Assembly: GCA_018340375.1 (NCBI GenBank)
Contig: JAFFJZ010000069.1
Span: forward strand, 310,001 to 374,000
Source of the DNA: Gonatopus flavifemur
Taxonomy: Eukaryota > Arthropoda > Insecta > Hymenoptera > Dryinidae
DNA length: 64,000 bases
Direction of reading: 5' to 3'
Shown: piece after piece, positions 1-12,013 of the stretch
Layout of the letters: the number at the start of each line of letters is the position of its first letter
How positions within the stretch are numbered: position 1 is the first letter of the stretch
Position numbers and translations under genes: made by a program
The notes under the pieces: generated by a model
The model's database searches: none
Seen by the model: only the letters and a program-made list of their open reading frames with translations
Told to the model about the DNA's origin: nothing

Positions 1-1010
1 ACTGTGAAAATGTACTTGTTTTTGGCTTTTGTTACCACAATGTTTCTCATTCCAAGGTTCTGTTCTTTCAATTGTTTTTCGTTTAGGTAATTTTTGTCGC
101 ATAATTCTTTGAAGTTCGCCGTTCTGTTTTTCAGGTCTGCATTTACGAAATGCACGTAATCGTTGTTGGTCATCGTGATTCTGTCTTTGGTTTCTGTGAT
201 TTTCTGGTTCACGGTTATATTTTCGAACTTCTTCAAAAATTCCATGTATTCTCCTTTGTCGTCTTCTGAATTCTGAATCATTTGTCTTGTATCCTCCTCT
301 TCATCAACCGTTGGCTCTTCCAGTTCGAGTAATCGTTCCTTGTCTGTACTGGTGCTATCATTTCTTCTATGCACCATGGCTCGCGTTTCTCCGATTTCAT
401 GTATAAAGGAGTCGTCGCTCATTGAATTTTCATCGTCTTCCGTTTCCTTGCGTACATTTTCTTCAACGTCTCCTATCGACGATTTATTTTCCACCCATTC
501 TTGTGCATCGTCAGTGCTTTCCGAATAGTCCGTGGTTTCTATGTCTGAATTACCGTTACAGGTTCCGATTTTCGTGAGTGATTGTAGTGATGAATTCATA
601 TTAATTTCATCCGTTGTTGTTGATTCGTCAGTGTCGCTGCTGTCCGATTTTTCTTTGTAGTTTACCCTAGGAATTTTCCAAAGGGTTCTTCTTGTTTTGG
701 TATTCGAAGATGACTTCAATCGTTTCCGCCGTCCTGTCCTTCCCTCGTTCACTAGGTTTTGCTCATCCTCGTCGGTTGTTTTTTCCTCAGAATCTGTACT
801 TACTTGATTTTCGGAGTCTGTCGTAGGTGGTAGAGGTATGTTTTTTATGTATTCGATTGATAGGTAATTTGGAGCGTTGGTAGTTCGTCCGTTTCCATGT
901 CTCTTTTGTATTTTCTTTTCCGCCGGGTTTCCCGAGCTTTCATCTGTCGTTCTGTTTTTTCGTTTCGGTAGTTTGGATTTTCGGGTCAGTTTCCTGTTTA
1001 CCTCGATTGT
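1..1010 (-). pseudogene. pol: Gypsy pol linker between RNase H and integrase, runs off the left edge
   Basis: After the RNase H frame ends at 998, another minus-strand phase stays open for about 330 codons to base 1, with no stop. It is Asp/Glu/Ser/Thr-rich (for example TTDEDEQNLVNEG) and ends in a folded-looking stretch: DYVHFVNADLKNRTANF, then LKEQNLGMRNIVVTKAK. It lies where gypsy elements of insects carry a variable tether before integrase. No integrase HHCC or DDE motif is seen, so integrase must lie outside. The function of the tether is unknown to me. Confidence 0.6.
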
Positions 1011-1756
1011 CGCGTTGTTTCTTTTCTGTTTTTCGTTCCCGTCCCTGTTGTTTCCGGTACGGCTTTCCGCAGGTTGTAGTTTCCCTTCACTTCTGAATTT
1101 GTTTCTGTTGATGATCGCTGTCGTTTGGTTGTTATTGGAAGTACGTTAAATGGCTCATACGGTATCCTTGATAATGCATCTGCATTGCTGTTGGTTTTGC
1201 CTGTTTTATATATAATTTTATACGTGTACTCTTCAAGTTTCAGTCGCCATCTCATCAACCTTGAAGAAGGATCGCTCACGTTATTCAAGTACGTTAATGG
1301 TTTATGATCTGTAACCAATATAAATTCCTTCCCGTACACGTATGGCCTGAAGTGCTTGACTGCATACACAATCACCAAAAGCTCCTTTTCGGTTACCGAG
1401 TAGTTGATTCCTGCACCATTTAGAATCCTGGAAGCATATGCAATGGGTCGGTCCTTTCCTATTTCCCCTTGACTAAGAACTGCTCCTATCGCCAATTTTG
1501 AAGCATCTGTTGTCAGAATAAATGTTTTCTCATAATCTGGGTATTGTAATAATGGTTCTTCCCATATTACGTCTCGTAGTTTTTCGAAAGCTTTTTGTTG
1601 TGCTGGTCCCCATTCAAATGTTTGATTTTTCTTCAACAAGGGATTCAAAGGTTTTGCTAGTTTCGCAAAGTTAGGGATGAATCTTCTATAATAACCTACG
1701 AGTCCCAAAAATTGTTTTATTTGTTTTGGATTGCTCGGTGCTGGATAGTCCTTCAC
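998..1756 (-). pseudogene. pol: Gypsy RT connection and RNase H domain
   Basis: A 252-residue frame starting in the RT thumb (QIKQFLGLVGYYRRFIPNF) and running through RNase H: ILTTDASKLAIGAVLSQ (first Asp), YSVTEKELLVIVYAV (Glu) and ILVTDHKPLTYL (Asp), then the NSNADALSRIP signature that ends Ty3/gypsy RNase H. RNase H removes the RNA strand during cDNA synthesis. A stop at 998-1000 comes after a charged tail, and the frame continues at about +1 to the window edge. Confidence 0.92.
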
Positions 1757-1823
1757 GACTTTTATTTTTTCGGGGTTAGGTTTTAGTCCTTCTTCTGTTA
1801 TCAGATGCCCTAAATATGTAACT

Positions 1824-2429
1824 TCACGTCTCAGAAATTCGCACTTTTCTGGGTGTTTTCATGCCCGCTGCTTCTAATCTATCCATTAACGCATTGAATC
1901 TGATTTCATGTTCTTCTAGAGACCTTGCAATCAGAACTATATCGTCGATGAATGTGTCTACTCCGAGCAATCCTTTCAGAGTTTGCTTCATTGTTCTCTG
2001 AAATGTAGCTGGTCCGTTTTTCAATCCGAACGGCATCCTATTGAATTCGAAGTGTCGTTCTGATGTTGAGAACGCTGTCTTATGTGCGTCCTTCGGGTCC
2101 ATAGGAATTTGGTGGAATCCTGATGGTAAGTCGAAAGTAGAAAAGTACTTCGCGTTCCCTAGTTGGTCCAGCATTTCATTCACACTCGGAATAGGGTACG
2201 CATCGAAAATTGTTTTTTCATTCAATTTTTGGTAGTCAATCACTACTCTCCATCTTTTGTTTCCTTCCGAATCTGAGTTTTTTGGTACCACCCATACCGG
2301 GGAGTTGTACGGTGATGTGGAAGGTTTAATTATTTCATCTTGTAGCAATTTTCCCATTTGTATTTTTATCTCGTTCTTATGGATTTGGGGGTGTCTATAC
2401 TGCTTTGTATTGATAGGTATTTCGTCCAC
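1824..2429 (-). pseudogene. pol: Gypsy reverse transcriptase domain
   Basis: A 201-residue frame with the RT boxes in order: SPYNSPVWVVPKN, RWRVVIDYQKLNEKT, YFSTFDLPSGFHQIP (first catalytic Asp), FEFNRMPFGLKNGPATFQ and the catalytic FIDDIVLI (FIDD variant of YXDD). It synthesises DNA from the element RNA. The frame diverges after LMDRLEAAGMK, where a frameshift near 1860 removes the link to the connection domain, which resumes in another frame upstream of 1756. Confidence 0.93.
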
Positions 2430-3480
2430 CGTGGGTATGTGGACGAACTTTTGCTACCGGTAGTTTATCCCCTGGTAGGTAGAAAAGGTTATTTCTACTT
2501 CGTGTAATTTCCAAAACGTGGTTTCTTTCCTCTTCGTTTAAGTGCGTTAATTTCAGTTTGCTTTGTAAAGTCTTTATTCTTTCCAACTGTGTTCGGGGTA
2601 TTTCTTCACTTGGGTTTTTATTTCTTATTGTTTCTGTTGGACTTTTATTTTCGGGTATCCGGTTCAGCGTTTCATTTTCTATTTCTTTTGTTTCCCTACC
2701 GTAAGTTGTGATGTGAAACACTGTTCTTGTCGGAGGGTTTGGGCCTGTGTTATTGAGTTTTGAAGATATTTCAGACGTTTTTTCCTTGAGCTGAAGTTTT
2801 CCTGCGAAGGGTTCGAGGCCTATTTCTTCGTATTTTTCCTTTTTTTCTGTCCTATTCACGTTCTTTGCATGTTTGTCGTGTTGACCATACTGTTTCGTTT
2901 CTATTCCTGATTCTGAGGGGTCTCGATTTTCATTACAGTCTTTTCCCAAGGATACTGTTGTTTCGTTTTTATTTTCTCCAAGTTCCATCCTACCTGAAAT
3001 TTCGCTTCGTTCATTCTTCCTTTTTTGTTTCAATTCCAACCATCTGTGTGCGTCCTTTGAGCCCATTATTTCATTCGTTTCCATGTCTATTATTTTCCTT
3101 TCAATTTTACCGTTCACGCTTTCGTTTTCGATATATTTGTCGATTGTTGGTTTCCTATTTTCTTTATTGTAGTTGTTTTTCTTGGACTTTTCTTCTTCAA
3201 TGAATTTTTCGTATTTATCTTCTCTATCTACTGGGATTCGCGCGAGTCTCGACTCTAAAGTTGCCTCAGCATCTTTGTGTGCTTTTTCCCATGTGTAATT
3301 TTTCTTTCTTTCGCACTTCTCTATCGGATTTTGAAATTGTCTTCTATTTTGTTCTTGCTCTCTTATTTCTTCTGCTACCATTCTTGACTCAAATTTTTTG
3401 CTCTTTCCGTTTTTCCCTACGATATTTATATATTTTATGGATTCGATGCATTTCACGTTGTTTTCTTGTTTTTGAATCAC
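2395..3480 (-). pseudogene. pol: Gypsy pol: long charged linker leading into RT
   Basis: A 361-residue frame, very rich in Lys, Glu, Asn and Arg, with no catalytic motif until its end, where it reads LNEEERNHVLEI and FYLPGDKLP, the usual approach to the gypsy reverse transcriptase. The last 35 bases overlap the RT frame in another phase, which marks a frameshift at about 2395-2430. The expanded low-complexity insert between protease and RT is longer than in most Ty3/gypsy elements I know and may be a lineage trait. Confidence 0.65.
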
Positions 3481-3719
3481 CCCTAATTCTGCGTGTGCTT
3501 TAATCTCTTCTACATCTTCTAATTCTGTTACTGGTATGGTTATGTTGACGTCAAAATCGTTTATATTGTACGCGTAAACGAAAGCCCTATTATTCGTGTT
3601 CGTTACAAGTGCTCTTTTTATAAAAACATTTTCTTCTAATTCGATATCGTTTAAGGTACCTTCTTTTATTTGTTCCGAATTTATTAACTTTACGGGTATT
3701 ATTTTTTCCGATCCTGCCG

Positions 3720-4175
3720 GAATTTTGACTTTCTCTGACTAGAATGGGATTTTTATATTTTGTCTGAATTTGACTGAATTAGTTTGAAATGAGAGAGTAG
3801 CGTTTTCTTCTCTCAAAAATTGAATTCCTATTATACCCGCTTGTTCGAAAGGGAAATTGTTGGGGACTATATGAAAAATGTGTTTATTATTGTTTATCTT
3901 CATCTCGATTTCCGCTAAAGTATGGATTATTTGAGGTGTGACACCTTCTCATCCTATGATTTTTCCCGGATTGCAAGGGGTGGAAGGGGGAATTACTCTT
4001 CCTTTGATTATGTTGACTTTCGCGCCCGTGTCTACTAAGAATATTTGTTTTCCGTTTTTGAATGAAGTTGATTCCAACGTTATTTCAACATTTTTTTCTT
4101 CGCTGGCATAATTCACGCTGAAAATGGGTACTTCGTTCCTCTGATCAGATTCTAAGGTGTACCCTTCCTCAGAAT
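3720..4175 (-). pseudogene. Retropepsin-like protease region of gypsy element
   Basis: On the minus strand around 4045-4015 the translation reads QIFLVDTGAKV, the aspartic protease active-site form hydrophobic-D-T/S-G-A. It lies between the zinc knuckles and the linker to RT, as expected. No long clean frame covers the region, so it is probably damaged by small indels. The enzyme would cleave the Gag-Pol polyprotein. Confidence 0.65.
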
Positions 4176-4889
4176 CTAGTTGGAGTTTAAATCTTCCATG
4201 TTCTCGTCAATTTCTATTACATTTATATTCTTTCTCCTACATTCCTCGTCTGTGTGCCCTGTCATACTACAATTTTTACAAAATTTTTTTGATCTACTGA
4301 ATGCCCTACATTCTCCTAGAGTATGGCCTGCTATGTTGCAAAACGAACACAATTTCTTTGCTTTTTCGTGGTTTTTGCGCTCCTGTATGATGTGCCCCGT
4401 TCGCTTACAGTAAATGCAATATTTCCCATTATTTTTATTGAAGCCTTGAATATTTTGAAATCTCGGTTCTGCTCTTACATTTTGATATGATTGAGGTTGG
4501 TTAGGGTGGGTTTGCGTTCTTGTTGGATGATTTTGTGTAAAAGGTTGTTGTGGATGGTGGTATGCGTTTTGGGTGGATGTTGGGTTTTGCCTAGGGTCCC
4601 TATATTGCGTTAAATTTGTGTATGTGTTATACCCCGTTTGTCGGTGAGATTTCGGAGTCGCGTAATTTCCCGCGGTTCCATGATTTGTTATTTTTGATTT
4701 CCTAGTGGGACAATTGTGGTGTGTATGTCCCAGGGCCCCGCAGCATTGGCAATCTTCCGCTTTGAAATCGTAAAATTTATTCGTCCCTAGTCGTTTCGCT
4801 GTATCCTTTAAATACCCCCATGCCGCGACTGCATTATCGATTGCTTGTCTCAAATTTTCGGGGTTGCTTTTGGTTACTTTATTTTCCAA
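4176..4889 (-). pseudogene. gag: gag C-terminal part with four zinc knuckles
   Basis: A 237-residue frame with a Gln/Asn/Pro/Thr-rich middle and zinc knuckles of the CX2CX4HX4C type, the nucleocapsid signature of Gag. Three are intact: CQCCGALGHTHHNC near residue 48, CSFCNIAGHTLGEC and CKNCSMTGHTDEEC near the end. A further one, CIYCKRTGHIIQER, has Arg in place of the last Cys. The acidic tail leads straight into the protease region. Gag would bind and package the element RNA. This piece is separated from its N-terminal half by a break at about 4890-5085. Confidence 0.8.
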
Positions 4890-5084
4890 ATCATTATCCC
4901 ATAACCCAGCTATAAAGCTTGTTACTGCGACTTGCTCTAAATTTGCTATTATTCCCGTCGCTATTTCGGCATCATTATGCTCTTTTATTGTTTCTTTCGC
5001 GTTATTTTGAATGTTCTGTACCCTACGTCCAAATTCTAGAGGCGTTTCCCATGTCTCTTGTTTCGCGGTTGCTAGTTCGATCTG

Positions 5085-5438
5085 CTATTTGGATTGCGAT
5101 TGTTTTGGAATATAGATTTTTTTAATTTCCTTTATTAGGTCGTCGACATTCGAAAATTCAAAATTTCCCAAATTTGAATCCGTGTTCCCTCGAATCCTTG
5201 TTCTTACTAAATTCGCGGATGATTTTTCGTTCCCGGTTTGTACGAATTCCTTCGCGATTTCACATGAACGGATAAATGAGTTTGGAGGAATATTTTGACC
5301 ATCGAAAATTTGAACACATTCTATCGCGTCTTTTAGTGAGAATTTCTGATTCGCGGGAGTTGTTGGGTTCTTTTGTTGAGTACTGGTGTCTGGCATTTTG
5401 AGGAAAACGAGGAAAAATATTTCACTTTGGCTTTTCAA
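5085..5438 (-). pseudogene. gag: gag N-terminal part of gypsy element, truncated
   Basis: A 117-residue frame that starts the Gag region, at the expected place downstream of the leader. It contains a stretch with VQIFDGQN and a charged end, plausible for the start of a capsid-type domain, but no diagnostic motif. It stops at 5085. The frame that resumes at 4889 carries the nucleocapsid, so about 200 bases between them hold a stop or frameshift. The assignment as Gag rests on position and on the downstream zinc knuckles. Confidence 0.55.
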
Positions 5439-6520
5439 ATTTCTCAGAGAGGAAGAGGAGGGAATATCTTATGGGAGCAATTTTTCTTGCATAATCAATC
5501 GCGGAAGGAAATGTAGAAAGTTTCACCGGAGTTAGTCCCCTTGGAATAAATCGCTTCAAGGCTTCAATCAAATATTTATATATATCTTTCCTTCCACAAT
5601 GTGTGTATGTACATATACGTTTAGATATTTGTATTTCAATTTCTCTCGCTTTTCTGTTTTTCTTTTTTCTAAAAGAAAAGCTGGGGAAATATTTGTATGG
5701 CTTCTTTCTGTTTGTTTTTTGAATTTTATTTTATATATATCCTGTATATTTTTCTTCGTAATTCCCAATCAGACTGTTTGAATTCACAGAAAATAAAACT
5801 GTTTTCTCTGGAAGCGAGAGAAAGGGAAATATCTAAAAGTTTGAGTATTCGTGTTCTGTGTTAAATATGAAGTGTGAGTGTTTGTTCACTTACAGGAGTA
5901 GACCCATGATGTTAATCATTTGGCTGCCTTCTGGTGTTTGCTGATCCTTGTTCCTCTAGAATTCTGCCGATTCTGCTGTTGTTGTTGTTGTTGTTGATTA
6001 GGTTTTTCAGCTTTCCACTGTTGTTCATCACGTCCTCCAGATCTTACTCCATCGTTTGCAATATTCTTCATTGAATTGTCAATTCACTTTTCACTACTGT
6101 CCGACAGATTTTCCACAGAATTTCCAAAAATTGATTTTTCTCGTTTTTGTTGTAAAGTATTTGTTGTTTTCTTTCACTTCTTATTTTGCTCTGTTGAGTC
6201 GTTAGTTTGTTTTGCTTTTGCACTATAAAAAGGCTTCTTTCACGTTGTGAATTATTGCTTGTTTTAATCTCACTTGTTTTATATTAATTGTTAATTTGTT
6301 TATTCCACTTCACTGTGTTTTCACTTCACTTTTATATTGTTAATTTGTGTCTTTGTTATTTACTTTTGCCCGTGCGAAAGGATTCCCGAGTTCGCGAAGA
6401 GATTTATGTCCCGTTTTCTTGTCATTAATCGAGGAAAATCCTGGGAGATTTCGGTTTTGTTTTTATTTTGTTTATTAAATATTGTTGGTGCGCTCTGAGG
6501 TGAACACCGCTGCCACCGAA
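5439..6520 (-). other. Untranslated leader of the gypsy element
   Basis: About 1.08 kb between primer site and the first gag methionine. It is AT-rich, has no convincing gene and holds a short (GTT)n run at about 5971-5998. A leader of this length would carry packaging and dimerisation signals, but none can be pointed to from sequence alone. Confidence 0.5.
6505..6515 (-). promoter_or_regulatory. tRNA primer binding site of the gypsy element
   Basis: The minus strand reads TGGCAGCGGTG just inside the LTR. It begins with the TGG that pairs with the CCA end of a tRNA and resembles the 3' end of a leucine tRNA; the isoacceptor is inferred from memory. It sits five bases from the LTR end, slightly further than usual. 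Confidence 0.55.
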
Positions 6521-6816
6521 TGTTAGGTTGGGAAAATGGAGGTATTTTTATCAACAAATAAAGGCGATTTTGATTTCAACTAGGAATCTATTCTCGTAAG
6601 TGGAAAGTACATCCGCTTCGTAGGCGGTCGGAAAACGAATTGACCGTTTCAAGCGTCGCTCCACTTTCCTGAAGCGTCTTCCCCAAAAGGGAAAGTTTTG
6701 CAACGATTCCCTCTTGGGTTTTTCCGACAGGGTTGAAGCTACGTTGGAATGATTCTTATCAGTGTGTGTGTATGGATGTGTGTGTGTGTGTGTGTGAGCA
6801 AGGCAGGGCCGTAACA
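6521..6816 (-). repeat. 5' LTR of the gypsy element
   Basis: Read on the minus strand the segment starts TGTTACGGCC and ends CCTAACA, the usual TG...CA form, and the primer-binding-like site follows five bases later. Length is 296 bp. It contains a (GT)n microsatellite at about 6762-6796, so LTR length may vary between copies. No second LTR is available for comparison, so both boundaries rest on the terminal motifs and the primer site. Confidence 0.7.
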
Positions 6817-7880
6817 GGGACATTGTTCACAAATGCTAGGGTACGTTTCCAGAATGTTCTCGAAACTTTATATGAAAACTAAGTATTCCATTCTAACCTA
6901 TATAAATTTATATTTATAGTTTTACCAGGGACGAAAGTATCAAACAACTATGAAAGTATGTTTTGTATTGGATATTTGGGAAGATTTCATTTCAGAAGTT
7001 CAAAACCATTGGCAGAATATGAATCATCAACCATAAGGTCAATATATCAAGATTCGCATAACCTCAAAATTGATGCGAAACAAAATCTCATTATATACAA
7101 TGTATTAACAAGATGCAAATGTAATTTGTTGAATCTATCGATAGAGGCCCCACCGCAGTTCATTTACATCGGCTCCAAATGAAGAATATTGAAAGATTTG
7201 GCACAAGTTTGAACATTACTCTAGCGAAAATGATTTCTCTGAATTTCTCCGAAATTTCATAGAAAAGTTATTCAAAGTTTATCAAAAATATTATGGATGA
7301 TTCTTAGAAAATCAACGTTTTGCATAGAAACTCATCTAAATTCATTGAAAACACGTGAAAATTCAGCAAAAAAACAGGTCCAATGAGCAAGAAAACCCCA
7401 CTGGAATTCAATATTTTTCTTCAATACTCATTGCTGTTCATAATTCATCATTTTTTTCAGTGAGAAAACATAATAATTTTTCAGCGTGATTCAAAGTTTT
7501 GAAGAGAAAAATCAAATTTTGTTTCAGAAAAATTCAATGGTTTTTTGTAAATTTCACGAAAATTTGCCGAATGAGGAATTTATTATACAAAAGATGTTTT
7601 CTTCTAATATTATACAATCCACCACAGCAAGAATCAACTAGAGAGTTGATGAAACGACTTAGGACGTTATACAGACGCTCAGACATTCCTAAAGTGTTGT
7701 GCAAATATCCAGGTGCTGTTGAAAATATCTTCTGATAATTCAAAAGACATTGTAATATCACAGCCAGATTTCTCAATTTTCAAAGAAATTCTATATGATA
7801 TTTTTATTAACCGCTCAGGGAATTTTTGATGTATCAACAGAAAAACTATCATGGTTTGATGAATTCAAAAATGCACTATA
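6817..7880. other. AT-rich intergenic DNA, no gene seen
   Basis: Only short frames without recognisable motifs. Several runs resemble fragments of the AT-rich hairpin repeats found elsewhere in the window, but none has clear ends. Confidence 0.5.
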
Positions 7881-8010
7881 CCCAGCCAGAAATTCAATGT
7901 CGAAATCATATTATTCTGATATCAATCTCAAAAATTTCGAGACGATTCCGATGCGTTTGATATCAGTTCGATACCAAATTGATATCGAAGAAGTTTCATT
8001 TCTGGCTGGG
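7881..8010. mobile_element. 130-bp MITE with TA duplication
   Basis: Ends are perfect inverted repeats CCCAGCCAGAAAT...ATTTCTGGCTGGG, flanked on both sides by TA. The interior is AT-rich and holds partial inverted copies of GATATCAG-like words. A TA duplication is typical of Tc1/mariner-type or related transposases. Confidence 0.75.
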
Positions 8011-8925
8011 TAGTCAAAACACTTCAGCTCGAATCTCAGCTGGGAATCAGGAGATATATCAAGACTATTCGCGGTATGTATGAATTACATCGAAAATTTG
8101 CATCTTTCAAAATTATCATTTTCAAGAAAATAAAATACATTTCGATACAAAATTCTTTATTATTACCTTCGCATTCATTTCATTTCACAATAAAGGAATC
8201 TGAAAAATACATGTATGTCAAGAATTCTTATATGGCGTAGGTATTTATAAATGCATGCATGATAAACCTACCTGAGCATTATCATTCTTATTCAACTAAT
8301 AAATACAATACTATGTTGATAATTTTGTAGAAAAAATTCGAAAATTCCCCCATCATTCGTTGAACGTGGTCTTCGCATAATCAATTCACCACTTTAAACG
8401 ACAGAAAGTTAAATGTATGGCATCAGTTTTTATCGTATTTATCTATGGGATTTATCATCAAAGTTATTGAGTTTGCTCGTGCAACTATTACAGAAAGCAT
8501 CATAATTATTATTGAAACAATTTCCATTTCCAATAAGAATGTACTTTGTAATCCTCCATAAAAATTTGAGTACCAGATCCAATTAATTTTCATGTCAATC
8601 TTATATAATATAAAAGTTATAATGCAAACCCGATAGGATGTCTATAATTCAATTATGATGCAAAATCATACATTCATCATTGAATGCATACATTTATCAT
8701 CAAAAAACCATATTGAAAATAGTAGGAAAATTTTATCACCCTGTATAAAAATATATTATTCTCAATACAAAATTCGTAAGTCTAAGAATTTCTTGAATTA
8801 TACTTAAGATCATTCAAATATATTATATTTATATATTTGATTGATTGAAAAGTGATCCAGATCACTTTGATCGGGTACTTCAAGAGCCCCCATACATGTA
8901 AAAGAATAAATTTATAAAACTCCTC
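8011..8925. other. Intergenic DNA downstream of the transposase gene
   Basis: AT-rich, no gene seen. If the transposase gene belongs to an intact DNA transposon, one terminal inverted repeat should lie here. I could not identify one with confidence. Confidence 0.4.
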
Positions 8926-11425
8926 TCAATCACGAAAACATCCTGCAGGAATTTCGCTTATAAAATTACTGTTGTCAAAATTTATAGATATACAAGGTCC
9001 ACATATCAATTCAGGATCTACTTCCATCAAATCATTACTGATCTCATATTTTTTTATATGCCGGGACACAAAGTGCCTCAATCTCCAAGGATTATCTTGT
9101 ACAGTAATATTTCGCAGAAATATAATAATTTTTTCATTGAAATCAATCCTTAATCGACAAATATTTGTAATCAATCCATATTGTCCATTTTTTAGTATGA
9201 CAAATGAATTATTTCTCTTCTTAGAACGGTTATATGATGCAGTCACATATCTGTGCCCATTACAAATAATTTTTTCAAAGGATTCACAATTCTGTTCAAT
9301 AATTCCTACACATTTTCTTTCCTCTTCATTCAACACATAATCACTACACGTTTTCCTTATAAGAAGACAACCTGATATTCGGGAGCAAAATTTTAATCTC
9401 CGTTCACATAAGGTTTCACAAAATCTCTGAACATTCTTATTAATGTACAAATTTTGAGCAAAAGAAGGTCATGATTTGTGGAGTAGAAATCTGCGTGCGA
9501 TTTGAAGTCCAATTTGAGTTGGGCTTGTTTTCATTTCTAATAAAAATCGGTTTTCATTCTCAAATGGAACAGCATGATGTGTCCACAAAGGACCATACAA
9601 TCGAATACATTTAATAATGTATAATAATAAATGGATATTATAATTCATAGCTGGTTTTCCAAAAAATATCTGGTATTGTACAACGAATTGGTGAAGTAAA
9701 CGTTCTCCAATTTCCAGAGTTTTCAAGTTGATGGAACTTTGTGAATACATATGCATGACAGTACTTGATAGAGAAAGAAGTTGCAAGTATCTCGTAGGAA
9801 GAATGCCAGCCATGCAAGGTAATCCATACCATAGCAGCCAAGCTCGCCATTCCAATGCTTTCCAGAAATTTCGTTCTTGTAAAGTTCTCGGTGTTCTTGA
9901 AATACATTTTGGGGGTTTAATAGATTTCAAACGGGTATCGATTATAGTGAAGTTCTTTGGATTAGCAACATAAAATTCTTCACCTGAGCTAGATAGAAAT
10001 TTTCCTGTTGATTGTCGAACTACACCCAAATACACTGAATGCATCGAATCGACAATCATACCATCAGCGACATCAAAATATCTTAGAGTGATCAAACAAA
10101 ATGGACCCCAGACGCCTTGAACAGCTTTTTTATCATTTGAAGCATGGGCCAAAACCATATTTTGTTTGATTGATTCAGCAGTGCGTTGTTCAGGAGCTTT
10201 TTTTAAAATTGTGTACTTATGTTGTCGTTCAATTCTCTCTGTAGGATGCATACAGAACGTACAGCCATAGTGCCCATTGAACTTGTTAGGTAATATGATA
10301 GGATCGAAGATTATATTATTATTACACACGTAGTGTTATTTGAGTACAATCAATATTTATTCAATATATACGTAGAGCGTACGACCATTTCCTTCTTACA
10401 GCGTTCCTTCATACAATAACGGATGATCACTCACATCAAACCTGAGTTACAATGAATACTGATAGATGGCGACACCTGTTAGATACATAATGAAAATGTA
10501 CACTACTCAACAGAACTGTTTCATGTTCAATAAAGATGCTCTCGCAACCGAATCAACACAACAACATAGAGGAACGGCTTTACTTGTTATGGAATTACCA
10601 TTGAACATCCACGTGAATCCATTATTTGACAAATCGTTCGCTTCATCTTCAAATGGCTGTAAGAATACATTCATGTTTGGATGATCACTCGCCACCCGAA
10701 TCCCCACCAGTAGCATATTTTGTGTTCTCAATTTGGGAGGCAATTCGTTAATCATGACATAGATGGGCCAAATCGTAACTTTGCTGGAATTAGTTGCTTG
10801 GCAACCGTCAGTGTTAAATACATCAGAAATGTTCCATTCATGACTCAATATGTTTCCTGGGGAGGACAGTTTCTTATACATACTTCCATCATAAATATCT
10901 TCCAATGCATTCGGTTCTTTCTTTTTCCTGTTGAATCTGTATCGAATATTTTGCTGAATTTGTGGATCTTTGAAAAGGTTATTCAATTGAGATCGAAAAT
11001 CAAGCGTCAAAAAGAGAGATGTCATTTCATTAATTTTAATTTCCAAACCGCAACCACACGTCACTGATTTGCTATTTCGTATTTCAGAACGTTCGCCGAT
11101 ATGAATTCTACATTCTGGACAATAAATGTGATATTTCGGGTAGCTGTTCAGGTGGGGAAAATGTTTTCCAATTTTATATTTGGTGGTTGGTAGCGTTTCA
11201 CACGCGAATAGTTGATTAATCATCTTTAAAACATCAGTAATAGCAACCCATGTCAACGAATGCCTAATACCCAATGTAAGTATCATGAGTAGAACTTCGC
11301 CTACTGTGATTGACGTACATTTACACAGTACTTTGGTCAGTTCTGGATCACCTTCTTGTGTCTGATCGACGAATGGGTCCTGAATCATACAATAACCAGA
11401 ATTAGCACTTTTTGAAACTCATATA

Positions 11426-11820
11426 CCCTGCTGGAAAAGTGGGATTGAAATGAATTGGAAAATTGAATCGAATTTAATGCGTTTTCTTGTTCCAATGTTT
11501 TGAATTGAGGAGGATTGAAATGATTCCGCCCTTGAAATCGAAAATGATTGAGATCATTATAGTTATTTAACGTAAATCCATAATAGTAAATTCATCCGAA
11601 TTCAATGTTGTGCTAAATTGGAATGGTTTAAAGCGCATTGATATGAATACACATATCCCAACATGAGTTTCATTGGCATTCGTTGTGAATTAAAAAGGAT
11701 AAATCACAATCCGCAGACGACTTGGAAGAATTGAGACGAATTGGAGGAAATTGAGATGAATTAGAATGGATTCAATTTCAATTCTGATGAATCTTTCTCA
11801 ATCTTTGTTTTCTAGCAGGG
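11426..11820. mobile_element. 395-bp MITE in a transposase intron, TATA duplication
   Basis: Ends CCCTGCTGGAAAA and TTTTCTAGCAGGG are inverted repeats, flanked by TATA on both sides (11422-11425 and 11821-11824). The body repeats words such as GAATTGAGATGAATTGGA. It lies between transposase exons 11874 and 11379, so it is spliced out and does not break the frame. Confidence 0.75.
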
Positions 11821-12013
11821 TATATACGTGCAACCTCGAATTAATAAATTAATGTTATAAATATGTAACTTACATCGTCTAATTCGACATCACTTTCATA
11901 TTGAGCATCTTCGGAATTTTGATTTTCACAATTTATTTCAGGTTTGGGTGTACTAGCAGCAATCGGGACAGGAATCTAGAATCATATATCCACTTGATAG
12001 TAAAATATATCTT

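Larger units (their letters stand above)
1..6816 (-). mobile_element. Ty3/gypsy LTR retrotransposon, 5' part (3' end outside window)
   Basis: On the minus strand the order is LTR, primer binding site, leader, gag with zinc knuckles, aspartic protease, reverse transcriptase, RNase H and a long hydrophilic linker. This is the Ty3/gypsy order. Integrase and the 3' LTR would lie left of base 1. The coding part is broken by several frameshifts (near 5085-4889, 2430-2395, 1860-1756 and 1000), so this copy is not expected to make a full Gag-Pol. The target duplication cannot be tested because the other LTR is not in the window. Confidence 0.9.
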
